Under the pieces are notes generated by a model that saw only the letters and a list, made by a program, of their open reading frames with translations, did no database searches and was not told the DNA's origin. From positions 643,686 to 707,685 of the forward strand of contig JAYKAV010002916.1 in assembly GCA_035582835.1 (NCBI GenBank): DNA of 64,000 bases, given 5' to 3'. This DNA comes from Phoebastria nigripes (taxonomy: Eukaryota; Chordata; Aves; Procellariiformes; Diomedeidae). The position numbers and the translations under genes are program-made. Positions 36,807 through 48,800 of this stretch are shown in pieces (the stretch's first letter is position 1; every line of letters begins with the position of its first letter).

Positions 36807-36850
36807 AACATAAGTTTTTACACAAGACGAGATGATAGATCTGATCAAAG
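36807..36850 (-). repeat. Right arm of a 44-bp inverted repeat
   Basis: Reverse complement of 36201-36244 at 42 of 44 positions. The two differences (36820 and 36835, both A) would form G-U wobble pairs with the left arm in an RNA copied from the minus strand. The loop between the arms is 562 bp. Confidence 0.95.
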
Positions 36851-39800
36851 GGAGGGTACTCAGATTTCCCTTTTAGTTCATTCTATCATATTAGAAAAAA
36901 TATTTGGGATCAACAGGTTTGTGTGTCCATACCAGAATGGAGCATTACCTGAGTGAAAGCCTTGTCAGGTTCCACACAGTAACTGCCAGTTCTCAATAAC
37001 TATATAATTATTAAAAATTTAAAATAGATACATGAAAACGCAGCCACATTTTAACTCTACAGGTGGGGCAGTCCAGACAGATCCATCTCATCCTTCCACT
37101 CGCCGTCCCTCTCCCGGAGCATCTCTCTGCAATTCCCAGTGCTGAGAGCAGCTCTAGGCAAGGTGACACTCTTCCCAAGGCTTTCCTTCATCTCCCCAGA
37201 GGGGAGCGACCTGTGGAGAGTCCTTCAGCCAGCTCTGTCCTGGGATCGGCAGGTTTCAGTATTTAGCAAGTTTTCCAGAAAAGCCAGACCAAGTCAACTG
37301 GTTTTGCAGTTATTCTGAAGGCAGAGCAACACTTCAGGTTCCGTACAGCCCCCAAAGGAGATTCATTCCACAGAGAATGACCGAATAATGGCAGAATAAT
37401 CAAAGCTAATGGCTGTTTGGTTGCTGAAGGGTATTTCTGCGGTAAGAGCCCGTGATCCGTGTGATTGCTGGGGCGCGTGGCTCCGCAGGCACAGCCAGGC
37501 AGGGCTCTGGTCCCGCTCGCCTCCGTCTCCTGCCGCAGCTCTGCCCCGGGCTGCAACCTTCTGCTCCCAACCAACTTGTCCCGAGCAGTGTGTGCCCACA
37601 GCCTGGCTTCCAGCCGTGGTCCCTAAGCCCAGGCCTGTGCACCACCTTCAACTTCAGAGGTTCGTTTTGAGGAGATGATACTAAGGGGCACTAAAAATCC
37701 AAAGCAGCAGGAAAGAGAAGAAAATGGTCTGAGGAAACTATGCAGTAGTAAACAGATCATATGGATATGTTGTCCTTGAATTTTAAACTGAGGCGTATAA
37801 TCCAGTCTGATTTGGAACAGGGCAAATGCTGACTGCGTTCCTGGGTAGGACGTCGCTGAGAGCAGCAGCCCGGCTGCCTGGCTTTCCCATGGGAATGAAG
37901 GGAGTCCTCAGTGTCGGAGATGGGAGGTGAGTGNCTGCCACCTCTAGCACTTGGCAGGAAAGCACTGAGCCTTATAATCAAAATTGGAAGACATGCTTTT
38001 AGAAGAAGAGACTTTTTGGATGCTTGATTGAAATCATTACTGCATATCTATTTCATCGAATTCAGGGACAGAAGAACATAATATTTCTGTAGGAGGTTTT
38101 TTTACAGATCTTTATTTAAAAATCTGGAGACGAAAATAAATTACTGAACGTTTTCAGTTAAATATAGACCACTTTTAATCAGGTTTTTGTCTGGGTTGGG
38201 GCAAGAAGACTTGGGATGACTGAGGGGATTGTCAGAAGACGGGGTGCTGGCAGGACAGTATCCGTGGGCAATGCCCAAACCTTCTCACTGCTGTAATCAG
38301 TGCCATCAGTTATTGAGGGTCAGAGTAAAGGACACCTTATTAAAAAACCACATCTGTAAGGATTTGAAGTGCCGGCATTCCTCACACATTTCATGACCCT
38401 TCCACTTCAAGGACAGCTTTTTCTGGGAAGGCAGTTAGAAATCTGCAATCTACAACTTNAAATGAAGATTAACTGGAGTGTTTTTTTGGACTGCAGCCTC
38501 CCACAGACCATTTATTGTTGACTATGATGCTTCCAAATGGTGATGGACTTGAATTTAGAGAAACAAGATGGCACTGACAGATGCAAACCATTGCTTTTGG
38601 CAGCTGGAAGCTGAGCAGCTGAAAAGAATGGTATTTTGCTGCGGAGCTGGAAAACTTGGCAGCAGCTCAGGCTTTAAAAGCCCACCACTGTTGCTGGGAG
38701 GATGGTTTATAGTCTTCACAGATCATCAGGCTTCATAATGGGAAGAGACATGAAATTTGGAAAGAAGTGTCAAAACAGTGGTGATGTTCCCTTGCTAATT
38801 GCCTCCTGCTCTGCCAGAACGAGGTGACAAAAACCAGGGTCTTTCAGCATTGCCACCACTGGGACCACAGAGCCCTACTGCCTGGGAGAGGGAAGGCAAG
38901 CAGGGGGAGGAAGAGATCAGAGCAGAGCTGGAAGAGATTTAACTGGAAGCTCAGTGAAATCTCAGTGGCACAAATGCAGCAGGCAGCAGCTGATTGTGGA
39001 GCAGATGTCCACATCTCTCTCTTCTTCTGGAGAGATAATGACAACACAGTTAAAACAGTGCTGTGGAAAAAAGTTTTTAAGTAAACANGAATGTAACAAG
39101 AATTACTTTGTGTGCCTGAAATACGTATTGGGCAATATTTCAAACAATAGCTATTTTTCATTAGTGTTTAAAGGCTTATCTAATGTGTGGGCTCTTTGGG
39201 GCCAGTCAGTGACCAGTGTCATACTGGTTAGCCATGAAGCGGTGTGAAGAGCTTTTGACAAGCTCTTGGTTCATCAGCAAGGGCCATGAAGGTGATGTAT
39301 CTGTCCNAGCGTTGGTGTCTAACGCTCTTTGACCTGTCCCTCCTGGGCAGGAGTCCCCCGTGTGCCCTGTGTCAGAGGTCTAGAGGTCTGGTCTCCACAC
39401 CGGCTGGAGGACCTGTACGGGCACAAGCTCCGATGGCCAGCCCCGCTGGACGTCCTCTCTGTAACAGAGGGAATTCAACAGGTCCCGGTGGGGTGGTTTT
39501 TTTTTTTTTGCATAGCAATGCAATCTCACTGCCAAAAGGATTTCTGCTCTTCTCTTTGGTTTTACTGGATTTCCCAGACGCGGGGCCCTAGCTTTGCCGT
39601 GGCGGTGCTGCGGTGCGTGCCAGGGCTCTGCCGCTGTGCCGGGCGGTGCAGAGCGGGGGGAGCCCATGCCCCTGTCCCTGCCCTGCCAGACCAAACCAAA
39701 AGCCCCATCCTTTGATGGGGTGCACAGGCCATGGGAAGGAGTTTGTTCTCCTTAACACCCCACATCTTAATGTGTCAAGCCAGTCACATAACTTTTTTAC

Positions 39801-41040
39801 CTGTCTTTTCCCTCATCCGAATGAGGCTGGCATGATGGGTGCGGCAGAAGGATTGCTGAGTCAGCATTTTAAGATGTTGGGTGACGGCGCTGCAGGGTGA
39901 GCGCAGAGGAAACCCCCACTGGAAATGACATGCAGACTTCACGCTGGAAGGCAAGGCTTTGCCTTCGGTGAATTCTTAGGAGCATCCCATTCCACAAGGC
40001 TAAAGGGAAAAACAGTTAAACTAAGGGAAGAGCTGTTACAATCAGCACATGCTGGGAAGAGAGAACAGGTACAGCTCGTAAGCCCTGAGGTAACGCACAC
40101 ACATGTGTGGGTGTCTTGGAAGACCCGGGATATAAAAACCCCACTAATTGCGACTTACTAAGAGATTATGGGGCCAATATGCTTAACGGTCGGTGNATTG
40201 CAGTTCCTGCACGTTTGTTTCTTTTGCCTCCTAATTGAACTAACAAATGTGTCAAGTTTTTTTATTATTTAAACTTCAAAAGAAGAAGAAACTGCACTCG
40301 CTCCTACACTTAAGAGAAAAAAAGGATACGCTTTCAGTCCTGAACTGTGTAAGCCATTGGTAAACTAGATTATGTGGTTTGCTGCTAATTTTCATAACAC
40401 AGTAAAAGCTCGTTATCTTTTTGGACAAATCTTGTGAGACTGGCGGTCAGAGCACCAAAGGTACAAAGCGTTAGAGCTACGAGTGTTGTGCGGCTTATTG
40501 TATCCAACTTATTTCTTGGTAGTGCTGGCCAAACACGACACTTTGTTTTTGTGAAAAGGTTAAATAAATAAATTATCTTAAAAATTTGATTTTAAAATGG
40601 GATTTTTAAATCAAAATCCTGTGTTTATAAAATGTGACTTTTTAAAAAACAGTTTATGTACTGTGTGTTCATGTGCGTCTGTGCTTGGTTTGCGCTTACT
40701 GCCAATCTCACAAAGGAATATGCAGCTTTCTGCCTCCTTTAGAAGTACTAACAGCTTTTTATTGAATATGTAAACCGAATCTTTAGCATTTAAAAAAATT
40801 GATAGAGTCCAATGGTTTTNTTTTCCCTGCCCACTTTTCTACTAAGGAGCAGCTTTGCTTCTCGGCTCTTCTTTCCTCACATAAGAAGCGATACCTAAAG
40901 GAGAGTTTGCTGCACTGTTACAGAAGGTGATAGCCCCGAAAAAAGGTGTGAAATCCAAGATCGTTTTCTGGTTGTTATGTATTAAATTAGAGTAAAGCTT
41001 CCTGAGGTGAAAAGAATCTCTCTCCATTACCACACTCTTG
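36851..41040. other. Unique non-coding DNA
   Basis: GC-richer patches lie at about 37440-37640 and 39320-39720, and a 13-base T run at 39497-39509. AT-rich sequence with a small hairpin-like TTGATTTTAAAA/TTTTTAAATCAA lies near 40587-40615. Ambiguous bases lie at 37934, 38459, 39088, 39307, 40196 and 40820. No gene or named repeat is recognised. Confidence 0.5.
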
Positions 41041-41090
41041 GCTGTAAAATGTGTAGGTTACATCTCATTATCGCTTAAGAAATTAGTACC

Positions 41091-41206
41091 TCAAGGTCAT
41101 GAATAACAAAATATTGGCTGCGACCTTCTGCAGAATGGGCTTATTAAATCAGCTAAGTGTATGTGTAATTTCCTATCCTTTTTATGACCTTCACAGATTA
41201 AGGTCA
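41091..41206. promoter_or_regulatory. Cluster of nuclear-receptor half-sites
   Basis: TCAAGGTCA (41091-41099) matches the extended half-site bound by ERR/SF-1-type monomeric nuclear receptors. About 90 bp on, TGACCTT (41185-41191) and AAGGTCA (41200-41206) form an everted pair. Three AAGGTCA cores in 116 bp is more than expected by chance, but binding is inferred only. Confidence 0.3.
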
Positions 41207-43114
41207 CTGCAATGTGTATCAGCAGAGCATGTTTCTTCAGAACCCTTAATACGGGATTAGGTTATTTAGAGACATTTCACTTAGTGGATGGTTTTTGCAG
41301 GCTGTGGAAATCTTTGGTGCCAACTTGACCTTGGGGAGGGGATGTTCAGTTGTGTCCCAGGGTGGGAAACACGTCCGTATGCAGTACCGAACCCAATGGA
41401 GGAGAGCCACCGTGCCGGGGGGACACGGGGTGACAGCTGCCTGGGGTGCTGGCACCAGGGCTCAGCCCCCACCGTCCCGTCGAGCTCAGCCCACGTCTGG
41501 GGGACACNGGGCAGCAGCAGAGAGGCTGGGAGGCTGGTGGGGTTGCAAAGGGGTGTCAGCACACCCCAACGGTATATGGAGCATGCAGGGCATCACTTAC
41601 AACTGCTTGGGAATAAATAAAATCACCTGTAAATGCTGAGTGCTACCTGCAGTGCCTCTGCGAGAGCATAGGCATGGCGTGCTGGCTTTCAGGGGCTGTT
41701 TTCTGTTCTGCAAGAGAGTGAATCCACAACTGCAAGTGCCTGATGAAAAAATGAATGACCCCAAACCAGCAAAGGCTCCTGCAGTTCAGTCGTTCACCCG
41801 CGCTGCCACGACACTGGATTTAGCCTATGGCCAATGTAAAAACTTGTCTAGGCGTGCCTCCCGGGCTGTAGCTGTCTTTCTGCAGCAATGAAGGCAGAGT
41901 TTCTGTGGGACGTTATTACACTAGCATTACATTAGCAATTTTGCTTATAGCCTTTGGGGTTTTTTGTTTGTTCATTTTTCCCTCTCTTTTGCCTGAATCA
42001 TTTCACACAATTCATCTTGGACAACTTACATATTCACAGTTGTCTGCGTTGAGCTGTTTTTTCCCTTTTGCCTGTAACTTGTTTCCATGGGTCAGTGCAT
42101 GATCAGCTGTGGATGAGAAGCCACTTATATAAGGTGCCTATACAAGAAAAGAAAGCCTCAATTTCCTCTTTAGAGTTAAATAATTTTTCTTTACATAAAA
42201 TTTGTTTTCAAGTTACCTTTTTGTGTGTGTGTGTTTTTATCCCAATAACATATGGTACAGTGGATGTTGCCTAACTGCTATAAATAATTTAGCAGCAAGT
42301 AGGTGACATAAAATACGTACCCTGGCAAACGTGCAAGTCCTTTTAGCAAAATTTATAATGGAGCAATATGACAAAGCAGAATGGAGAAGACACTGAAGTA
42401 TGAAAATCCTTTTATACATCACAACTGTAATTCACTTGTGTGCTGTGCAATAATGGGTTTAGTGAACGGTGCTTGCAATATAAAGATTTAATAAATGGTA
42501 TAACTGCTTGCTGTATCCTCTTCTCTGGGCTGACATCCAGTGATGTGCAATCATGCCAAATTGTACAACAGTGCCAGGGTCGGAATTTTGAATATTCTAA
42601 GTCATTTAGAAGTTTAAGCAACTAGGAAGCTTAACAGACATGGAAAGTTAAAGCAATTTCATGGGAAAGTTGCTTTTCAAGTTTTTATCCTGCACTTTCT
42701 GCTCTAAGAAATAATATGCCAGAGTTCCTTCATAAGCCCTTGAAGAGGAAAATTCACAGGCCTTTCTTTTCAGACTAAGGCTCAGAAAACGCAGTTTTAT
42801 TATAATGAGATTAATATCCTATTGACCATTATGTTTTTCCAAGAGGTTTCACACAGCCTGTTTTTGAAAAAAATGTAACATTTGGAAAAAAATGAGATTG
42901 TTCTTGGTTTATCTCTTATTGCCTGTTTTAGTGACCCAAGACCCAATGACCCAAAGAGCACATGGCAATGGGCATGGGGCTGGCCCGTCACTGCCTCCCA
43001 TGCCTTGCTCTGCCCCAGGCCTGGGCAATAAACCTCTTTATTATGATAAAATCAACACAGGGGTAGGGTGGTTTGAACAGGTTCTTTATGGCTTCCCCTA
43101 CTTTTGAGTAAGCT
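41207..43114. other. Unique non-coding DNA
   Basis: A GC-richer patch lies at 41330-41560, with the last ambiguous base of the left part of the window at 41508. A short (GT)n run lies near 42222-42234. No gene or named repeat is seen. Confidence 0.5.
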
Positions 43115-43325
43115 CACACTGTTTGTACTTATATATATATGAGTACTGTTTGTGTGTATATAAATATATATGTTTATATATATTTATATATATTTATTAA
43201 TCTTTATATATATTTATATATTTATATAAATAAACCTATTTTTTGTATAGAATTATATATATAAAAGTATATATATGTGTGTATATATATGAGTATATAT
43301 ATTCAAACAGTGCTTATATATAAAA
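43115..43325. repeat. AT-rich quasi-palindrome / (TA)n tract
   Basis: About 200 bp of nearly pure A/T with many TATATA runs, bounded by the inverted pair CACTGTTTG (43117-43125) and CAAACAGTG (43304-43312). The two halves are largely TA-alternating and could pair as a cruciform. It is a low-complexity, replication-fragile type of sequence. No coding content is seen. Confidence 0.85.
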
Positions 43326-45479
43326 AAAGTCCCCCCTCCAGCTCAGGGGATGCCCATGTACAGCCCTGGTAAAAGGGCTGCAGCCCTGGAAAATATCCTG
43401 ACCAAGTGAGGACAGGTTCAGCTCAGCCCTTGCTCTCCCAGTGGATCTAGTGATGTCCCAGATGTATCTGCCGGTTCACAGACCCCGTGTTAGATACGGG
43501 CTGTGCTTGGCGTCTCCTGCTTGCCCATAGCTTGCTGCAGGAGCCGTTGAGAAGCTCAAGGTCCCAAGCAAATTTAATGCCTAATTCGTGATTTCCAACC
43601 TGAGTGTCTTAGCTGGTGCAACAGTCAAAGTTGGAGATATTAAAATCCCTCTTGGTCTGCCCAAGCGGAGCCCTCACCCCACTCCCTGGGCTGGGTGGAA
43701 ATGCACAGCAGGTCCTGGGGCTGGCGGGATCCAGGTGGCTTCATCCAGGTCCCTGGAGGGACATCGGACACCAGGTCACTCAAGCCCCCACTTCTGCTGT
43801 GGGGATGAGAGAGCTGACTGCCCCACAAAAGGGGCACCCGTAAGTCGTGAGAAGCTGGTGTGGGAGGGAGGAGAAGTGAAGAACAGGGATGGCCTGATTT
43901 TCTGATTGGCATTGAACACTTTGCTATGTAACTTGACAGACTTGTTTTAAAAAAAAAAATGCAAGGTTTTCTTCGGAAACACAGCATGAACAAACATTCC
44001 TGTTCTTAAGTAAGCAAATTAGAAGTTATCTTTTCTAATGTGTTAGTATCTTGTGCATTATTGCTTATTACCACATAAATCTCCTGTAGTTATTGATTTC
44101 CATGTCTGTCTCCCCCAATACTATTGGTAATTTTTGATTCCCTGCCCTCTGTCTTATTTCACAACACGAACAGGGTTTTTTGAGTCACGGCTGCCCACTG
44201 TGCTGAGCGTGGCCAGTGCTGGCGAGTGCAGGTGGCCGGAGCTGCAGGCAGCAGCTCCTCCTCCCCAGCACCGGGCATGCAGGCAGGCTGGGAAACCCGC
44301 TCCTGCTCCCGGCAAGGGAAATCTGCAAAACCCTTTTAAGATGTTCAAGGGAAATTACCATTCTTAAGCTTTACACATATTCTTTTGATTGCTATCATAA
44401 TTTTTAAAGCAGGGGAACATGTAGAGTTGTGACTGGAGATCAATTTTTCTATTTTTTTCTGACCTTTGTCCCTTGCTTTAGTTACAGAAGAAAATTCAAT
44501 GTATGCCCGGAGGTGTTGCAGTCGTGGAGACGTGTGTGGTGGCCCTGCAAAATTATTGCTGACTGACTCCCCTTGACAGAGAGATAAATCAAGGGGCTGT
44601 GTAATGATGTACCTTGGTACCGAGGTTTCCTTTGCCTCTTCCTCTCTCCTCTCCAGAGGTCCCACCTCTGCTTGGGGAACGCTGCCAGATCTCAAGCACA
44701 AACCAGCAGCTTTCCCAGAGAGGGAAAATATTGAACAGGAAAAACTGCACTTTAGGCAGCATCTCCTTGTATTACTGATCCTCCCCCCCTGCCAAAAACC
44801 AGTCGGGAAACAGGAGGTTCTGCGGGATGGTTTGTTGGCGTACGCAGTGATCTTGATGGGGTTTTGATAGCTGTGGTCCAAGCTCTGTGCTCAACATATA
44901 ATTTATACCAAAAAGGGGACATGCAGATGGTGCTGCAGTATAAACAGACAATAATTTGCATCCACCGGCATGTCCCCTTGGAAGGGAACCGAAGGGGTTC
45001 CACTCATGTTTTAATGAGCCACAAAGCAAACGTGTTATTTGGGGGGGCAGAGGAGGCAGGGAGGAGGGGGGGGGGGGGCTGCTGTGCAGCTCGTCTACAA
45101 ACAAGCCTTCCTCAGACGTGTGTCACAATTTGGCTGCATATTTTGTTCACGTGGCTCTATGGCTACAGCAGGAACAAAACTATGCTTTCCTTTCAACAAT
45201 AATTTCTAGAACAAAAGAGGTGTCAAAACAGAGACAGCCCTGAAACAGCAAGAAAATCCAAGTTTTTAATGAAGTGTGAAGAACAAAATGAAAAATGCAA
45301 AACTTAAAAAATAAAAATACATTTCCTTTTTTAAATGCATTACAGTAAATTTTAGAGCAGTTTATAACTCTTTCCCACAGGGCAACCTCTCTCCCTGGCT
45401 TGCATGCCTCTTACAGGGTGCATCGAGTTGGATCTGGCTGCCTTGGCAGTGTTGTGTTTGAACGGGCCCATCTTTCCCA
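43326..45479. other. Unique non-coding DNA
   Basis: Contains a 13-base G run at 45066-45078 within a G-rich purine patch, and a DR1-like nuclear-receptor match, TGACCTTTGTCCC, at 44460-44472. No gene or named repeat is recognised. Confidence 0.5.
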
Positions 45480-45655
45480 AATTGTTTTAGATGGTTTTTC
45501 TGTTGCCGTTAGCACCCATGCCAGAAATTATTTTGTCATGTGAAGTGCTTTTTCCTCCTGGATGGTTAATGAAGATATTACAGCAGTGTCTCTAGTACTA
45601 GGCATCATGGAGCCCCGTGAGGAGCACACCTGGGGATAAGGTCTCACTGATGTTT
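45480..45655 (-). mobile_element. Possible ancient CR1/L3-like fragment
   Basis: GTCATGTGAAGTGC, TTTTCCTCCTGGATGG and TTAATGAAGATATTA follow the order of the minus-strand RT region of old CR1/L3 elements (the text around the SSFADD-to-motif-B stretch). The match is weak and interrupted. It lies next to a younger CR1 tail in the same orientation. It could be chance resemblance. Confidence 0.35.
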
Positions 45656-45668
45656 GCTTTTTCAGGTA

Positions 45669-45996
45669 TTAGAATCATAGACTCATAGAATCATAGAATG
45701 GTTTGGGTTGGAAGGACCTTTAAAGGCCATCTAGTCCAATATCCCTGCCATGGGCAGGGACATCTTCAACTGGATCAGGTTGCTCAGAGCCCCCTCCAAC
45801 CTGACCTTGAATGTTTCCAGGGATGGGGCATCCACCACCCCTCTGGGCAACCTGTGCCAGGGTTTCACCACCCTCAGCGTAAAAAATTTCTTCCTTATAT
45901 CTAGTCTAAATCTCCCTTCTTTTAGTTTAAAACCATTCCCCCTTGTCCTGTCGCAACAGGCCCTGCTAAAAAGTCTGTCCCCAAGACTCAGCTTGA
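45669..45996 (-). mobile_element. CR1 LINE 3' end, minus strand
   Basis: Begins with three TCATAGAA-type octamers (45674-45700). It continues through GGTTTGGGTTGGAAGGACC, CCATGGGCAGGGACATCTTC and AATTTCTTCCTTATATC, and fades near CTAAAAAGTCTGTCCCC. It is about 330 bp, 5'-truncated, and similar to the plus-strand copy at 17232-17530. No intact frame is seen. Confidence 0.95.
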
Positions 45997-48599
45997 GGGA
46001 GCTACTCAGTTATTAATCCAGCGTATTTTTAACGTGAATATTGTACATTTTAAGTCAAATACCTTGCAAATTCGATTCATGTTACCTCTATTCAGTTATG
46101 TTATATTAACTAGACTAGAGCAGGACATTTATTTCTTCTGGTTTTTTGAGAGGTTGCTTTGGGTTCGGTTGGGTTTTTTTGGAGATTCCACTTGTGTGAA
46201 AGACCCTCACTTGTGTCACTGTCACATCATAACAGGGATTTATACGATGATGAAGCTTAGACTCTCAGGATAAGTTTATCACTACATTAGATGTCCATAG
46301 TGTGCTCATTAATTGTGCCTACAAAGCATCAGCCTGCAGCTGTTCCCATGTGATACTGGTGCCACTTTGCCTTAAGTGATAGCCCATTTTGCACATCCAT
46401 CCTGCTCGTCTGCTGACCCCCAAGGAGAGGGGAAAAGTGGGCTTTTTTCTGGAGGAGCCAACAGCTTTGCCCGATACTGAACAGTAGGACAATGCTTGGG
46501 GTTGTGGATAAAGGGACTGTGGCCTGCTTAGCACCGTGGCAAAATACATTAATTCTTTGAAAAAATGTTTAATTTTGCATGAGAAATGAAGACTAAAAGG
46601 CAAGAGCAACTTGTCTGAAAAGGGACAAGCAAGGCATTCTTTTAGCATCCTGCTCTTCCTGGCCGGGGAGGATTTCAGAAGGCAGCACACCAGGCCTGAT
46701 GTCCCAGCACACCGTGGTGAATGCCTTCTCCACCGCCAGCTGCTGCTCTACCTGCCCACGGTGGCGGGTGGGTTGCACCTTTGTGTTGCACACCGTAGTG
46801 CAGGAGCCACTGCACACGGGGTCCCACAGAGTCTAGAGTGAATATTGGTGTGACTTGAAGACGCATTGCAATGCACACTCTGCTGCCTATAACATGTCAA
46901 ACTCTCCACCCACAAACTGTCCTGACATTTTTGGTCAAAATGAGGAAGACAGTGCTGCAGCCCCTGGGTCCCACCTTCCCTCTCAGCAGCCTGGCCCTGA
47001 GGGAAGGAGGCCACAAAGCGGGCACTTCTTCCTTAAAACAGTCAAAAGTTCCCACTTCTGTTATGCAGATCAGCATTTACCAACATTTACAGCATCAACA
47101 TTTTTCATGAAATAGAATTGCTCCCTGGCCAGCCGTTATTATAAGCAAGCCTTGACTCTTGAGTTTTCATTCTACTGACTTCAACGAATCTCATTTTGGT
47201 GAAGCAAATTCTGCAAAACATGATTTTCCTTGTCAAAACAATGTGTACAAATGTGAGATTTTGACATCAGAGTTTTAGGCTAAAATGCATTTTGATTGGG
47301 TAAATTTAAAAATACTGTCATTTATCAAACAGTTTTTCTCAGTTTCAAAGACAGTGAAAAATAATGATTGATACATGGCTGGGAACTGTTCCTTCAATCT
47401 TCACTGGCCTGTCATGAAAAAAAAATGCAGTTCAGTCCATGGCCTATGCATTTTTCTTCTGTGAAATTTTGCAAGGTCAAAGGATTGTCAACATAACATC
47501 AGTATCAACAATATATTATACTGTATCTTGAGAACAAGTTCAGAAATAACAAGTTTGCTGCCAGCCTGGTAATACTAACTTACATCTGTCATTTATCAGG
47601 AGCTGGAATTGATAAAGAAGAAAATATCTTGCCAGAGTTGCGACTGTGTTGTTTTCTTGTTTGGTTTTGGTTTTGGTTTGGTTTGTCCTGTTGTTTTAAG
47701 GCTGTCACTAATTTCTTCTTCAGCAATACAGCTGCTGCCAGTAGGAGGCTTGGAAATGTTAATTTTTAATTTATAAATATTACTGGTTTAGCTTTAAGGT
47801 ACCCCAGGGAGTATTTTATGGGGTCATTAATTCTTGTCTTGAATGTGATGTGTTGGTGTCTTCATTCCCTTGGGGCACTTTATTAATAGTCCCATGAAAC
47901 ATGCCTTGAAGTTTCTAATAGCAATTAAAACATGTCCCTTTGTTCCTAAATTAATCTTTCTAATTCTCATTTAAAAACAATTTACTGAAGAGCCCTACAT
48001 TTAGAAGAGTGCTTGTGCACAAGCTGCAAACACTTCCTGAAGATGCTCTTGGGACCGAGGGTCCATGAGTTAGGGGTGATTTCAGCTACAGGGTCAGCAA
48101 CATTCATCACCAAAACAGACCATCAAAATAATCTTTGGCTTCCCTTCCACCACCCCTCCTGTCCCCACAGTCAGCTCCTTTGGTTTGTGTTAAATTAGCT
48201 GAAATACTGTCCTTTCATAGTTATACAAGGAAGAAAAGTCTAGGCCTAAGAAGTTTATTTGACATAAATAAATGGCACAGTGGGGATGCTGCAATCTACC
48301 CATGCAGTGACTGTAGCACCCAGAGAGGTCTGGTGCCTTCATCAGTGAGCGAGAGCGTTGCGTCTTTACACACATAGAAGAGAAAATGTGAGTTGTTTGC
48401 TAAACACTGGTTTTTGGTTAATGAAGTGCAAGGTTAGACAGCAATAGTAATGTAAGCACGGCAGTATATTAGTAAGTGGGATGTGCCTTTAACAGAAGTG
48501 GTTTTCTTGACCCCATGAGATAGATATAAATGCCTTAGTCAATGCAACTAAGGTATGCTTTGAAATAAAACTGCAAATTAGGCAAATAAGGTACAGATG
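45997..48599. other. Unique non-coding DNA
   Basis: T/G-rich low-complexity text lies at about 46135-46180, and a TTTGG-type simple repeat at about 47660-47687. AT-rich complex sequence lies at 47190-47350. No gene is recognised. A weak CR1/L3-like stretch is listed separately. Confidence 0.5.
47790..47985 (-). mobile_element. Weak ancient CR1/L3-like candidate
   Basis: CCCTTGGGGCACTTTATTAA and AAATTAATCTTTC with TTCTCATTTAAAA resemble, in order, the minus-strand text near the 3' part of old CR1/L3 elements (the CCCTTGGG block, then a poly-T coding end). The similarity is low, and no terminal signature is present. Confidence 0.25.
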
Positions 48600-48800
48600 G
48601 TATGTATAAATCAGTGACTTCGGGGGGAGTTCCCCAAATGATTTAAAATGTTAATTCCACCTCTTAATTTCAGTTTAAATAAATCTGTGGTGGCAATAAT
48701 TTTAGTGTGATTGATCAAAATCAGTCTAGCAGAATTAGCCAGTCTTAATTAGGCACCATCTAATCTTAACGTAAGCTGACAATTATCACCTGCAGGAGGG
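48600..48800. promoter_or_regulatory. Candidate conserved non-coding element
   Basis: Complex sequence with TGATTGAT at 48708-48715, which matches the composite PBX-HOX site, followed at once by TCAAAATCAG (TCF-like). TTAATTAGG and ATTATCACCTG lie further on. No repeat text is present. Activity and conservation are inferred. Confidence 0.35.

Noticed and set aside
36201..36850. DNA transposon with 44-bp terminal inverted repeats
   Set aside because: No target-site duplication flanks the arms, there is no transposase remnant, and the loop contains an unrelated ancient CR1 tail.
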